In this document: positions 1 through 8,501 of the stretch, piece by piece
Position numbering within the stretch: position 1 is the first letter of the stretch
Layout of the letters: every line of letters starts with the position of its first letter
NCBI RefSeq assembly: GCF_026020075.1
Contig: NZ_CP102772.1
Span: forward strand, 4,976,001-5,040,000
Reading direction: 5' to 3'
DNA from: Bosea sp. NBC_00550
GTDB taxonomy: Bacteria > Pseudomonadota > Alphaproteobacteria > Rhizobiales > Beijerinckiaceae
DNA: 64,000 nt
Made by a program: the position numbers and the translations under genes
The notes under the pieces: model-generated
Databases searched by the model: none
Told to the model about the DNA's origin: nothing
What the model saw: only the letters and a program-made list of their open reading frames with translations

Positions 1-1215
1 ATCGACGAAATCGTCGAGCCCTGCCGGCAGGTAAGGGAACATCACGTTGAAGCCATCGCTGCCGCGTTCCACCAGCCACTCCTCCATGGCATCCGCGATG
101 GTCTTCGGCGTGCCGACGAAGGCGAGCCCGCCATAGCCGCCGAGGCGCTGGGCGAGCTGGCGCACCGTCAGGTTCTCGTCGCGTGCGAGTGCGATGGTGC
201 GCTCGCGGCCGCTCTTGCTCGCATTGGTGTCGGGAATTTCGGGCAGCGGCAGATCGGGATCGAAGCCCGAGGCGTCATGGCCCAGCGCGATCGACAGCGA
301 GGCGATGGCGCTGTCGTAATGGACGAAGGAATCGAGCAGCGCCCGTTTCTCGCGGGCCTCATCGACACTGTCGCCGACAACGACGAGGACGCCCGGAAGG
401 ATCTTGAGATGGTCGGGGTTGCGTCCGAACTTCGCCATCCGTCCCTTGACGTCGGCGTAGAAGGCCTGCCCCTCGGCCAGCGTGCGATGTGCCGCGAAGA
501 CCGCCTCCGCCGTCTCGGCTGCGAGCTGGCGTCCGGCCTCCGAGGCTCCGGCCTGGACGATGACCGGCCAGCCCTGCACGGGCCTCGCTATGTTGAGCGG
601 GCCGCGCACCGAGAGATGCGGGCCCGTATGGTCGAGCACATGCATCTTGTCGGGGTCGAAATAGAGGCCGCTGTCGCTGTCGCGGATGAAGGCGTCGTCG
701 GCGAAGGAATCCCACAGGCCGGTGACGACGTCGTAGAACTCGCGCGCCCGGTCATAGCGTTCGCCATGCTCCCGATGCTCGGTGAGGCCGAAATTGAGGG
801 CGGCATCGGGATTCGAGGTCGTGACGATGTTCCAGCCGGCGCGCCCGCCACTGATATGGTCGAGCGAGGCGAAACGCCGGGCAACGTGATAGGGCGCGTC
901 GAAGGTGGTCGAGGCGGTGGCGACGAGGCCGATGCGCTCTGTCACGCCGGCGAGCGCCGAAAGCAGCGTGAACGGCTCGAACGAGGTGACCGTATGACTG
1001 CGCTTCAGCGCCTCGACCGGCATGTTCAGCACCGCAAGGTGGTCGGCCATGAAGAAGGCGTCGAACTTGCCGGCTTCGAGCTTCCGGGCGAAGCGCTTGA
1101 GGTGCCCGAAATTGAAGTTGGCATCCGGAAAGGCGCCGGGATAGCGCCAGGCGCCGGTGTGGATGCTGACCGGGCGCATGAAGGCGCCGAGATGAAGCTG
1201 GCGGGGGGACGTCAT
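1..1215 (-). CDS. LLM-class flavin-dependent monooxygenase, NtaA/SnaA/DszA type (3' end outside window)
   Basis: An FMNH2-dependent monooxygenase of the bacterial luciferase superfamily. It would insert one oxygen atom into a small organic substrate using reduced flavin from a separate reductase, probably the one at 2296-2838. The reading frame stays open from an ATG at 1215 to the window edge (405 codons). Seen in it are HTGAWRYP near the N-terminus, AGKFDAFFMADH, and the family hallmark SGGRAGWN followed by IVTT, all typical of the NtaA/SnaA/DszA branch. Members are usually about 440-450 residues, so roughly 40 C-terminal residues are missing because the sequence stops. It is the last of a run of leftward genes, 250 bp after a hydrolase gene. 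The substrate cannot be read from the sequence; nitrilotriacetate, sulfone and peptide antibiotic oxygenases all share this fold. Confidence 0.9.
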   Translation of the reverse strand, partial: MTSPRQLHLGAFMRPVSIHTGAWRYPGAFPDANFNFGHLKRFARKLEAGKFDAFFMADHLAVLNMPVEALKRSHTVTSFEPFTLLSALAGVTERIGLVATASTTFDAPYHVARRFASLDHISGGRAGWNIVTTSNPDAALNFGLTEHREHGERYDRAREFYDVVTGLWDSFADDAFIRDSDSGLYFDPDKMHVLDHTGPHLSVRGPLNIARPVQGWPVIVQAGASEAGRQLAAETAEAVFAAHRTLAEGQAFYADVKGRMAKFGRNPDHLKILPGVLVVVGDSVDEAREKRALLDSFVHYDSAIASLSIALGHDASGFDPDLPLPEIPDTNASKSGRERTIALARDENLTVRQLAQRLGGYGGLAFVGTPKTIADAMEEWLVERGSDGFNVMFPYLPAGLDDFVD

Positions 1216-1465
1216 GGGGAACCCTGCTGGCAAGCCATAGCAAAACGCCCCGCTCAGCTAAGCGTCAGCGGAGCCGCGCGCCATGCTCAGGGGTCAGAAA
1301 ACGATAATCCGTGCGAACCCCGAGCTGTTCGGAGAAGGACCGTCTCCCGAGGCTGTCTTCAGGAGCAAGCGGTTGCCAGGCGAGTGTTTGGTTGCCGGTT
1401 AGGAGTTGCCGGTTCATTCCAAGGAGGGCGTCGGTCGGTATCCTGCATCTTCCTAGCGGGCAGCT

Positions 1466-2056
1466 TCAATGCAATCGGGATGTGGTGCCCGAGCGACCGA
1501 CACGGTGCTCCGGCGCGATGCTCCCGCGACGCCAGAGAAGCTGGTCGAGCAAGCGCAGCCCCTCGGCCCAGTTGCCATGGCCGCTGGCGACGTTGATGTG
1601 TCCGGCGTTCCCGAGATCGACAAAGGCGGCGTCCCACATGTTCGCGATGATCCGCGCGCGATCGATCGCCATGTAGGGGTCCGTTCGGCTGGCCACGACA
1701 ATCGCCGGGAACTGAAACGGCACGTCCGGCAGGGGGCCGAACGAGGTGATGCCCTGAACCCTCGAGATTCTCAGTTCGGGATCCGCCGGGGCCACCACCA
1801 AAGCACCGCCAATTGGAAGATCGGGATAGCGGGCTGCCAGGTGAGCGATGAGCGTCGAACCAAGGCTATGCCCGACGAGGACGGCGCCGGGGCGCCGCAT
1901 CACATGCCGATGGATCGCGCTGATCCATGCTTCCAGATCCGGCGCATGCCAGTCCTTCTGTTGAACACGCTCGGCCCGGTCGATTTCGGTTGCCCATCGG
2001 CTTTGCCAATGAGCGGGCTCGGAATCGTGGAGGCCTGGAACGATGAGGACTGACAT
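1466..2056 (-). CDS. Alpha/beta hydrolase, RBBP9/YdeN family
   Basis: A small serine hydrolase of 196 residues. Seen: N-terminal VLIVPGLHDSEPAHWQ, typical of the RBBP9/YdeN family; a nucleophile elbow GHSLG; a candidate acid residue in the SRTDPYM segment; and a candidate catalytic His in GHIN. No signal peptide, so it is cytoplasmic. It sits between the flavin reductase and a monooxygenase gene on the same strand, 239 bp after the reductase stop, so co-transcription is likely but not proven. A role in hydrolysing an ester or amide released by the neighbouring oxygenases is inference only; many members of this family have no known substrate. Confidence 0.85.
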   Translation of the reverse strand: MSVLIVPGLHDSEPAHWQSRWATEIDRAERVQQKDWHAPDLEAWISAIHRHVMRRPGAVLVGHSLGSTLIAHLAARYPDLPIGGALVVAPADPELRISRVQGITSFGPLPDVPFQFPAIVVASRTDPYMAIDRARIIANMWDAAFVDLGNAGHINVASGHGNWAEGLRLLDQLLWRRGSIAPEHRVGRSGTTSRLH

Positions 2057-2141
2057 GGGGCTGCTCCCTCGTGCAGCCCTGATGATCTGCCTGTTGGCTT
2101 CGTTCGGTCAATGAAACGGATTGGCAAATTTGGACTGATTT

Positions 2142-2156
2142 AGAGGACGGTCCTCT
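2142..2156. repeat. 15-bp perfect palindrome between reductase and hydrolase genes
   Basis: Two 7-bp arms, AGAGGAC and GTCCTCT, are separated by a single G. It lies in the 239-bp gap upstream of the alpha/beta hydrolase, about 86 bp before its start. There is no T-run, so it is not a clear terminator; a regulator binding site or chance are both possible. Confidence 0.3.
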
Positions 2157-2295
2157 GCCGGGGCGACGGTTTCAAGAACAGCCGCCTTCGCCGGCAGTGT
2201 CTCGCGGACGGAGTCCGGGGCCAAGCGCGCGCTGGCTTTGCATGGAACAATCAGCGGTTCGCCTTCGAAATCTCTCTCGCGCGAATCGGTGCGCC

Positions 2296-2838
2296 TCAGA
2301 TACCGGCGCCGTACTGCAAGCTCTCGTCGAGCTTGCCATAGAGGCCTCGCCAATAGAGCAGGGCGCCCTCATCCTGCGCGTGCCGGATCGCCTTGATGCG
2401 GCCGATGAGGATGGTGTGCGAATGCCGCTCGATCGCTTCCTCGGTTTCGCAATCGAGCACCGCAAGGGCGCCGTCGAGCGTCGGCGCGCCGGTTGCCAAG
2501 CGAGCCCAGTCGCCTTCTTCGAAGCGCGCCTCGCCCTTGAAGCCACCACGCCCGGCGAAACGATCCGCGATGCTCTGGTGCCGGGCCGCGAGCACGTTGA
2601 TCGCGAAGTGGCCGGCGGCTTCGATCGTCGGCCAGGCTGAGGCGTTGCGGTTGACGCAGACGATGACGGTGGGCGGGTCGGCGGACAGCGCCGTCAGCGA
2701 AGTGGCGGTCAAACCTGCACGGCGCCGATCATGGCTCGCGGTGATGACGCTCACGGCGCCCGCGACATTTCTCATCACGGCCTTGAACGCATCGGCGTGA
2801 ATGTCGCGCGCCGCGATAGGCGAAGCTTGTTGGTTCAT
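2296..2838 (-). CDS. Flavin reductase, DIM6/NTAB family
   Basis: The NAD(P)H:flavin oxidoreductase component that would supply free FMNH2 to two-component LLM monooxygenases. The product is 180 residues, the usual length. Seen: N-terminal FKAVMRNVAGAVSVITA, the LTATSLTALSADPPTVIVCV segment of the flavin-binding barrel, FAINVLA, and a C-terminal LLYWRGLYGKL. It is the only flavin reductase visible in the window while six LLM oxygenases are present, so it may serve several of them. It starts 67 bp downstream (leftward) of a conserved AT-rich site at 2905-2923 that recurs before the transporter operon, which suggests shared control by the adjacent Rrf2 regulator. Confidence 0.92.
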   Translation of the reverse strand: MNQQASPIAARDIHADAFKAVMRNVAGAVSVITASHDRRRAGLTATSLTALSADPPTVIVCVNRNASAWPTIEAAGHFAINVLAARHQSIADRFAGRGGFKGEARFEEGDWARLATGAPTLDGALAVLDCETEEAIERHSHTILIGRIKAIRHAQDEGALLYWRGLYGKLDESLQYGAGI

Positions 2839-2904
2839 CCGTCACCGCATTCTTTGTGCGGCTCCGAATGCCGCAGGAATTTGTTAAGCGGCGAGGGTTC
2901 TATT

Positions 2905-2923
2905 GTCTATATAATTAGTAGAT
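2905..2923 (-). promoter_or_regulatory. Putative Rrf2 operator and -10 region before the flavin reductase
   Basis: The plus-strand sequence GTCTATATAATTAGTAGAT matches 17 of 19 positions of a site at 12882-12900. On the minus strand it contains TATAGA, usable as a -10 element for the flavin reductase gene that starts at 2838; a good -35 is not obvious here. It lies just after the stop codon of the Rrf2-family gene. Assignment to that regulator is inference from the shared site and location. Confidence 0.55.
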
Positions 2924-2925
2924 AA

Positions 2926-3387
2926 TTAGATTGCGTAGTCAGCCTGAAGCGGCCTGCTCGTCATCGACCGCTGAACCAGATCGGCGATCGTTGTCGTATC
3001 GACGACGCCTGCGATGGCATCGCGGACGTCGCTCATGACCGAGCGAACAGGGCAGGAGTCAATGTCGCCGCAATCTTCACAGGCGCGAAAGGCAGAGCGG
3101 CTGGCGCAGGCGATCGGCGCGATCGGCCCCTCCAAGGCGCGGATCACGGCCCCGACCTTGATCGAGCGAGCCGGCTTGGCGAGCGCGTAGCCGCCGCCCG
3201 GCCCCTTCTTGCTGCGCAGCATGCCGGCATTGCGCAGATCGAGCAGGATGGCGTCGAGGAACTTCTTAGGGATGTTGTTCTTCAGGGCGACGTCGGCGAC
3301 CTGCGCGGTTTCGCCGGCTTCCAGCCGGGCGAGATGCACGATCGCCTTGAGACCGTATTTCCCCTTGTTGGTCAGCACCTGATCCAC
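2926..3387 (-). CDS. Rrf2-family transcriptional regulator
   Basis: A DNA-binding regulator of the Rrf2 family (IscR, NsrR, RirA, CymR relatives), 153 residues. Seen: N-terminal winged helix beginning LTNKGKYGLKAIVHLA, the KKGPGGGYALAKP wing, and a Cys cluster at the usual cofactor position (CASRSAFRACEDCGDIDSC). The cluster could ligate an Fe-S centre or sense thiols; more cysteines are present than the three of IscR. The start chosen is GTG at 3387; an ATG four bases upstream is out of frame and no strong ribosome binding site is visible. The gene is embedded in the monooxygenase/transporter locus and is the only transcription factor there, so it is the likely local regulator. Sulfur-linked control, as for CymR in Bacillus, is an analogy and not shown. 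Confidence 0.88.
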   Translation of the reverse strand: MDQVLTNKGKYGLKAIVHLARLEAGETAQVADVALKNNIPKKFLDAILLDLRNAGMLRSKKGPGGGYALAKPARSIKVGAVIRALEGPIAPIACASRSAFRACEDCGDIDSCPVRSVMSDVRDAIAGVVDTTTIADLVQRSMTSRPLQADYAI

Positions 3388-3529
3388 CCATGCGTTGAAT
3401 GTATACTTTCTCTATCAAGCTTTGGGCTATTAGCAACATCTTCTCCGCAATGGTGGATGCGGGGAATAATGATCTCGGCGGCAGGAGAGAAATGGAACGG
3501 GCAGATGGTGCCCGTTCCAAGAGACGGCT

Positions 3530-4855
3530 TCAGGCGCTGCGAGCGATCGAAGGGGCAGCTGAATTCGATGCCACGGGCGGCAGCTGAAGGTTGGAGCGGA
3601 AGTCGCCTCCGACATAGTCGGTGTCGATCAGCGCGCGGCGGCGCAGCTCGGGCAGCAGGCCGTTGAGCAGCAGGTCTTCCTGATCGGGGTTGCCGAGGCC
3701 GTGCAGGGTGAGGACATCCAGCACGCCCGCCCGGAAGCGTTCTTCGATCGCATCGGCCAACTGTTCGGGCGTTCCCGCGACGGACCAGTGACCGGTCTCC
3801 TGCGCTTCGATGATGAGCTCGCGCAGCGTCAGCCCCTGCTTGGCATAACGGCTGAAGATTTCCACGCGCCCGCGCCGCCGGTTGGTGCTCGTCACCTCCG
3901 GCAGGAGGCTGTCGGGCAGGGGTTTGTCCAGCGGCAGCCCGGACAGGTCGACATCGCCTCCGAGCATGTCGGCAAGCTTGAGGCGTCCCAGTTCGTAGTC
4001 GATGCGCTCATGCTTTTCCTTCAGGCGCCGGGCGACGTCCGCATCGGATTCCCCGATGACCGAATGGAACGAGTTCATCACGAAGGGCAGGCTGTCGCCG
4101 CGTCCGAAGCTTGCAGCCCGGCGGCGCAGCTCGGTCACGAAGGCGATCGCGCCCTCCAGCTTCGGCTGCGAGGTGTAGACGACCTCGGCATAGCGAGCCC
4201 CGACATTGATGCCGGCTTCGGATTGGCCGGCCTGAAACTGCACCGGGCGCCCCTGCGGCAGCGGCGGCACGTTCAACGGTCCCTGGACGCTGAAATGCCG
4301 GCCCCGGTAGTCGATGCGATGGAATTTCGTCGGGTCGAGCGTGATCGCTCCGGAGGCCTTGCGCGCGAAGGCGTCCCGCTCATTCGCATCATAGAGCGCG
4401 TTGACGATCTCGATGAACTCCGCGGCGCGCGCATAGCGATCTTCCGGGCTGAGCAGCGCCTCGCCGAAATTCTCCTCGCCGACCGAGGAGGTCACGGCGT
4501 TCCAGGCGGCGCGGCCGCCGCTGGCGTGGTCCAGCGTGCCGATCAGGCGTGCCAGATTGTAAGGGTGGTGAAACGTCGTCGAGACCGTCGCCACGAGGCC
4601 GATCCGCGACGTCACCTGGCTGAGCGCGGCGAGCGCAATGATCGGGTCCTGCACTCCGGCGGTTCCGGCGAGGCCGGCGGGGTCGATCTGCAGCAGGTCG
4701 GCCGTGAAGAGACCGGTGATCTTCTCGGCCTCCGCCCTGCGAGCGAATTCGACGGCTCGCTTCGCCCCTGCCGCCGGATCGGCATCGTTCGAAGCCGTGA
4801 TGACATTGGAGGCCCCCATCAGGGTCTTGAGGCGGCGGCGAGGGGCGGACGACAT
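3530..4855 (-). CDS. LLM-class flavin-dependent monooxygenase, NtaA/DmoA type
   Basis: A full-length (441 residues) flavin-dependent monooxygenase of the NtaA/SnaA/DmoA group. Seen: SGGRAAWNAVTS at residues 112-123, the substrate-loop region with VQGPLNVPPLPQGRPV, and the C-terminal VAGTPEQLADAIEERF that is typical of the family. A good ribosome binding site (AAGGAG) precedes the ATG. It begins 46 bp after the stop of the ABC transporter ATPase, so it is probably the last gene of the transporter operon, and its substrate is probably what that transporter brings in. The substrate is unknown. It needs reduced FMN from a partner such as the reductase at 2296-2838. Confidence 0.9.
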   Translation of the reverse strand: MSSAPRRRLKTLMGASNVITASNDADPAAGAKRAVEFARRAEAEKITGLFTADLLQIDPAGLAGTAGVQDPIIALAALSQVTSRIGLVATVSTTFHHPYNLARLIGTLDHASGGRAAWNAVTSSVGEENFGEALLSPEDRYARAAEFIEIVNALYDANERDAFARKASGAITLDPTKFHRIDYRGRHFSVQGPLNVPPLPQGRPVQFQAGQSEAGINVGARYAEVVYTSQPKLEGAIAFVTELRRRAASFGRGDSLPFVMNSFHSVIGESDADVARRLKEKHERIDYELGRLKLADMLGGDVDLSGLPLDKPLPDSLLPEVTSTNRRRGRVEIFSRYAKQGLTLRELIIEAQETGHWSVAGTPEQLADAIEERFRAGVLDVLTLHGLGNPDQEDLLLNGLLPELRRRALIDTDYVGGDFRSNLQLPPVASNSAAPSIARSA

Positions 4856-4901
4856 GGGGAACTCCTTCTCTTGGGTCTATCGTTGAGCGGTTGCGTCGAG
4901 C

Positions 4902-6557
4902 TCAGGAGAGAGTGGACACGGCATCGAGCAGGGCGCGCGTGTAGCTGTGGCTCGGCTGCGCGAAGACCGTCTCGACCGCGCCGGCCTCGACGATCCGGCC
5001 GTCCTTCATCACCAGGACACGATCCGTCAGATGGTGGATGACGCCGAGATCGTGGGAGATGAAGAGCAGGGCGGTGCCCGATGCCGCCTGCAGCTCGGCC
5101 AGCAGATCGAGCACCTGCGCCTGCACGGAGACGTCGAGCGCGCTGACCGGCTCGTCGGCGATCAACAGTTTCGGACGCGGGGCAAAGGCGCGCGCGATCG
5201 CGACGCGCTGGCGCTGTCCGCCGGAAAGCTCGCGCGGATAACGGTCGAGGAAGGCGGACCCCAGGCGTACGGCGTCGAGAACCTCGACGACGCGCCGGCG
5301 TCGGTCGCGGCCGAAGATGCCGACCGTATCGAGGCTTTCGCCGACGATCTTCTCGACGGTGTAGCGCGGATCGAAGGAACTCAGCGCGTCCTGCGCGATC
5401 AGCTGCATGCTGGCGCGCCGCGAACGGCGCTCGGCCTCGCTGCGATGGCTCCAGGGCTGGCCGTCGACGAGAACCGCCCCACTATCGGGCTCGACGAGCC
5501 CGAGCACGATCTTCGCCACGGTGGTCTTGCCCGAGCCGGACTCGCCGACGATGCCCAGGGCCTCGCCGGCAGCCAGATCGAAGGAGACGTTGTTGACCGC
5601 GAAGGCGCCGCTCGGACCACCATAGCGCTTGACGAGATTGCTGGCCGCGAGCACGCGCTGAGCCGGGTCGATGCGCTTCGGCGGCAGCGGAATGCGTTGG
5701 CGCTCTGCTGGCGATTGCGGGGAGGGAGTGCCGGTTTCTGCCGGCGAGGCCGGCGATAATCGAAAGCCTCGGGAACCAGCGGAAGGCACGGCATCGAGCA
5801 GCTGCCGCGTATAAGGATGTACCGGCTGGGTGAGAATCTGGTGCGTCGGTCCTTCCTCGACGATGCGGCCCTGCTTCATCACCAGGACGCGGTCGGCGAG
5901 GCGCGACACGACGGCGAGGTCGTGGCTGATCAGCAGCAGCGTGTGCCCGGCCTGCTTCCGCTCCGCCAGCAGGTCGAGAATCTGCTTCTGCACGGTCGCG
6001 TCCAGCGCCGTGGTGGGCTCGTCGGCGATCAGCAGGGACGGCTGCCGGGCGATGGCCGTGGCGATCAGCGCCCGCTGCCGCAGCCCGCCTGAAAGCTGGT
6101 GAGGATATTGCGGCAGGCGCCGCTCAGGATCGGGAATGCCGACCGAGCGCAGCAGGGCACGGCTCTCGTCGCGGATGTCGCGGCGCCTGAACACGCCCGG
6201 ACTGCCGAAGGCGTCCGCGAGCTGTTGGGAGACCTTGCGCAGCGGGTCAAGCGAGACGAGCGCATCCTGCAGGACGAAGCCGATCGTCTCGCCGCGCAGG
6301 CGCCGCCAGTCGCGCTCGCGAAAGCCGACCACGCCGCCGCCGGCAATGTCGAAGCGGCTGGCGCCGATGACGGCGCCGGGGCCGGAGAGCCCGATCAGCG
6401 CGCGGGCCGTCACCGACTTGCCCGAACCGGACTCGCCGACCAGAGCGACCGTCTCGCCCGGATGGATCGTCAGGTCGATGCCATGAACGAAGCGATTCTC
6501 TTCCCGGCCGTGACGGAAGGCGATGGTGAGGTCTCGGATCTCGACGAGCGGTGTCAT
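4902..6557 (-). CDS. Dipeptide/oligopeptide-type ABC transporter, fused double ATPase (DppD-DppF)
   Basis: The energy-coupling subunit of a Dpp/Opp/nickel-type importer, with both ATPase domains fused in one 551-residue chain. Domain 1 has Walker A GESGSGKS at 41-48, signature LSGGLRQR near 155-162 and IADEPTTALD. Domain 2 has Walker A GESGSGKT at 338-345, signature LSGGQRQ at 444-450 and IADEPVSALD. Each domain ends with the HPYT or HSYT motif of the oligopeptide family. The open frame continues far upstream in the permease region, but the ATG at 6557 overlaps the permease stop by 4 bp (ATGA), and homology begins right there, so that start was chosen. Confidence 0.93.
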   Translation of the reverse strand: MTPLVEIRDLTIAFRHGREENRFVHGIDLTIHPGETVALVGESGSGKSVTARALIGLSGPGAVIGASRFDIAGGGVVGFRERDWRRLRGETIGFVLQDALVSLDPLRKVSQQLADAFGSPGVFRRRDIRDESRALLRSVGIPDPERRLPQYPHQLSGGLRQRALIATAIARQPSLLIADEPTTALDATVQKQILDLLAERKQAGHTLLLISHDLAVVSRLADRVLVMKQGRIVEEGPTHQILTQPVHPYTRQLLDAVPSAGSRGFRLSPASPAETGTPSPQSPAERQRIPLPPKRIDPAQRVLAASNLVKRYGGPSGAFAVNNVSFDLAAGEALGIVGESGSGKTTVAKIVLGLVEPDSGAVLVDGQPWSHRSEAERRSRRASMQLIAQDALSSFDPRYTVEKIVGESLDTVGIFGRDRRRRVVEVLDAVRLGSAFLDRYPRELSGGQRQRVAIARAFAPRPKLLIADEPVSALDVSVQAQVLDLLAELQAASGTALLFISHDLGVIHHLTDRVLVMKDGRIVEAGAVETVFAQPSHSYTRALLDAVSTLS

Positions 6558-7426
6558 CCTGCCCTCCTGCCTTCGAAGGCGGCCTGCCAGCGCCGCCCGA
6601 GGACGCTGATCGCGATGACATTCAGAGTGATGGCGAGGCCGGGCCAGACCCCGATCCACCAGGCGACCCGCAGGTAGTTGCGCGCCTCCGCCAGCATCGC
6701 CCCCCATTCCGGCGCCGGCGGCTGCGGGCCCATGCCGAGGAAGCTGAGGCCGGCGGCGCCGATGATCGCGGTGCCGAGGCCGATAGTGGCGAGGATCGGC
6801 ACCTGCGCGACGGCATGCGGCAACACATGGCGCAGCACGAGGACCGTTCTGCTGAGGCCGAAGGTCCTGGCCTGCTCGACATAGCCGCTTCTGGCGATGA
6901 CGAAGGTCTGCGCGCGGACGACGCGGGCAAAGCGCGGGATGAAGGCGACCCCGAGCGCGAAGATCAGGTTGGTCGTGCCGGGCCCGGTGAAGGAGATCAG
7001 CACCAGCGCCAGCAACAGGTCCGGAAAGGCCGAGACCACATCGAGAAAGCGGGTGATGATCTCGTCGACGAGGCCGCGGGACAGGCCGGCGAGGAGGCCG
7101 AGGGCAGAGCCGACCGTCGCGGCGAGGGCGACGGCGCTGACGCCGATCAGGATCGAATAGCGCGCGCCGTGGACGACGCGCGAGAAGACATCCCGCCCGA
7201 GATGATCGGTGCCGAACCAATGCTCCCATGAAGGAGGAAGCTGCGCTTGCAGCGGATCCGCGGCGATGGGGTCGGCCATGGCCAGAAGCGCCGGCCAGAA
7301 GGTCGCGACGGCGACGAAGGTCAGGAAGAGACCAGCCAGGCCGATACCGGGATTTGACGAAAGGAAGCCCAGTAACGAGCGGCGGCGCTCGGCTTCGCCC
7401 TCCACAGATGCCGGAAGCGCGCTCAT
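6554..7426 (-). CDS. ABC transporter permease, DppC type
   Basis: Inner-membrane permease of a peptide/nickel-type ABC importer, 290 residues. Seen: N-terminal membrane segment around residues 28-50, the HWFGTDHLGRDVFSRVVHGAR motif region that marks DppC/OppC proteins, several further hydrophobic segments, and a coupling-loop region beginning EQARTFGLSRTVLVLRHVLP. It overlaps both neighbours by 4 bp, which indicates tight translational coupling in the order permease B, permease C, ATPase. Confidence 0.93.
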   Translation of the reverse strand: MSALPASVEGEAERRRSLLGFLSSNPGIGLAGLFLTFVAVATFWPALLAMADPIAADPLQAQLPPSWEHWFGTDHLGRDVFSRVVHGARYSILIGVSAVALAATVGSALGLLAGLSRGLVDEIITRFLDVVSAFPDLLLALVLISFTGPGTTNLIFALGVAFIPRFARVVRAQTFVIARSGYVEQARTFGLSRTVLVLRHVLPHAVAQVPILATIGLGTAIIGAAGLSFLGMGPQPPAPEWGAMLAEARNYLRVAWWIGVWPGLAITLNVIAISVLGRRWQAAFEGRRAG

Positions 7427-8439
7427 CGGGCGCTCTCCCGGCTCTCGTCACGCAGGCGGGGGTCGAGCAGCAGATAGAGCACGTCCACCAGCGTGCTCAG
7501 CGTCACATAGGTGAAGGCGGAGAGGATCGCGACGGCCAGCACCACCGGCATGTCGTGGCCGAGGACGGCCTCGACGGTGATGCGGCCGAGCCCTGGCCGG
7601 CCGAACACCGACTCCGTGATGACGGCGCCCGACAAAAGGCTGCCGACCAGCCAGCCCGTCAGCGTCACGGCGGGCAAGGCCGCGTGGCGCAGCCCGTGCC
7701 GCAGCCGCAGCACGAGGCCGCTCGTGCCCCAGCTGCGGACGGTCAGCGCGAACGGCTCCTCGAGCGCGCGCTCCAGCCCTTGCCGCAGCACCTGTCCCAC
7801 CACCGCTCCCAGCGGCAGCCCGAGCGACAGCGCGGGCAGCACCAGCGCCGAGAAGCTTCTGTCGCCCGATACGGGAAAGAGCTTGAGCGTGAAGGAAAAG
7901 AGATAGAGCAAGAGGATGCCGAGCCAGAAAGATGGCGTCGAAACAAGCGTCAGCTCCAGTGCGCCGGCGACGCTGCGTGGAATGCGCCGGCCGGCCGTCA
8001 GGACCGCGCTCACCACCGCGAACACGATCGCGACGACGAGCGCGGCCGCGGTCAGCTTCAATGTCGGCAGGATCTGCGAAAGCACGAGCTGCGAGACATC
8101 GGTCTGGAGGATGTAGGAGCGCCCGAAATCGCCGTGGAGGATACGCGTGAGATAGCTGAGATACTGCGACAGCAACGGCTCATCGAGGCCCCATTCGGCG
8201 CGGATCGCCGCTTCCACTTCGGGCGTGCGCAACTGCTCGCCGATCAGCAGGCTGACGATGTCGCCCGGCGCCAGATGCAGGCTGACGAAGCTCAACGTCA
8301 CGGCGGCCCAGAGCACGAGCAGGCCGGAACCGACCCGGCCCGCGATCTGCGCCGTCAGGCCGTTGCGCCGCAGCCGGAACGGGCGGGATGCGCCAAGGGC
8401 GGGCGCGGGGTTGATGGCCGAGGTATTATGGGAATCCAT
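7423..8439 (-). CDS. ABC transporter permease, DppB type
   Basis: The second inner-membrane permease of the importer, 338 residues. Seen: VGSGLLVLWAAVTLSFVSLHLAPGD in the first membrane segment, HGDFGRSY (DppB hallmark), a coupling loop near RLRHGLRHAALPAVTL, and the C-terminal DVLYLLLDPRLR. It starts 62 bp after a binding-protein gene and overlaps the DppC-type gene by 4 bp. The substrate class (peptide, opine, nickel chelate or modified amino acid) cannot be decided from permease sequence. Confidence 0.93.
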   Translation of the reverse strand: MDSHNTSAINPAPALGASRPFRLRRNGLTAQIAGRVGSGLLVLWAAVTLSFVSLHLAPGDIVSLLIGEQLRTPEVEAAIRAEWGLDEPLLSQYLSYLTRILHGDFGRSYILQTDVSQLVLSQILPTLKLTAAALVVAIVFAVVSAVLTAGRRIPRSVAGALELTLVSTPSFWLGILLLYLFSFTLKLFPVSGDRSFSALVLPALSLGLPLGAVVGQVLRQGLERALEEPFALTVRSWGTSGLVLRLRHGLRHAALPAVTLTGWLVGSLLSGAVITESVFGRPGLGRITVEAVLGHDMPVVLAVAILSAFTYVTLSTLVDVLYLLLDPRLRDESRESAR

Positions 8440-8501
8440 GCTCTTCCGTTCCTGCGATCATCGGCCGGCATGCACCGGCCGAAGAGGAGTCGAGAGATCG
8501 G

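Noticed and set aside
6558..7451. Upstream extension of the ABC ATPase frame to 7451 (849 codons)
   Set aside because: The extension lies antisense-like in frame within the DppC permease gene, its sequence is Arg-rich noise, and ATPase homology begins exactly at the ATG 6557 that overlaps the permease stop.
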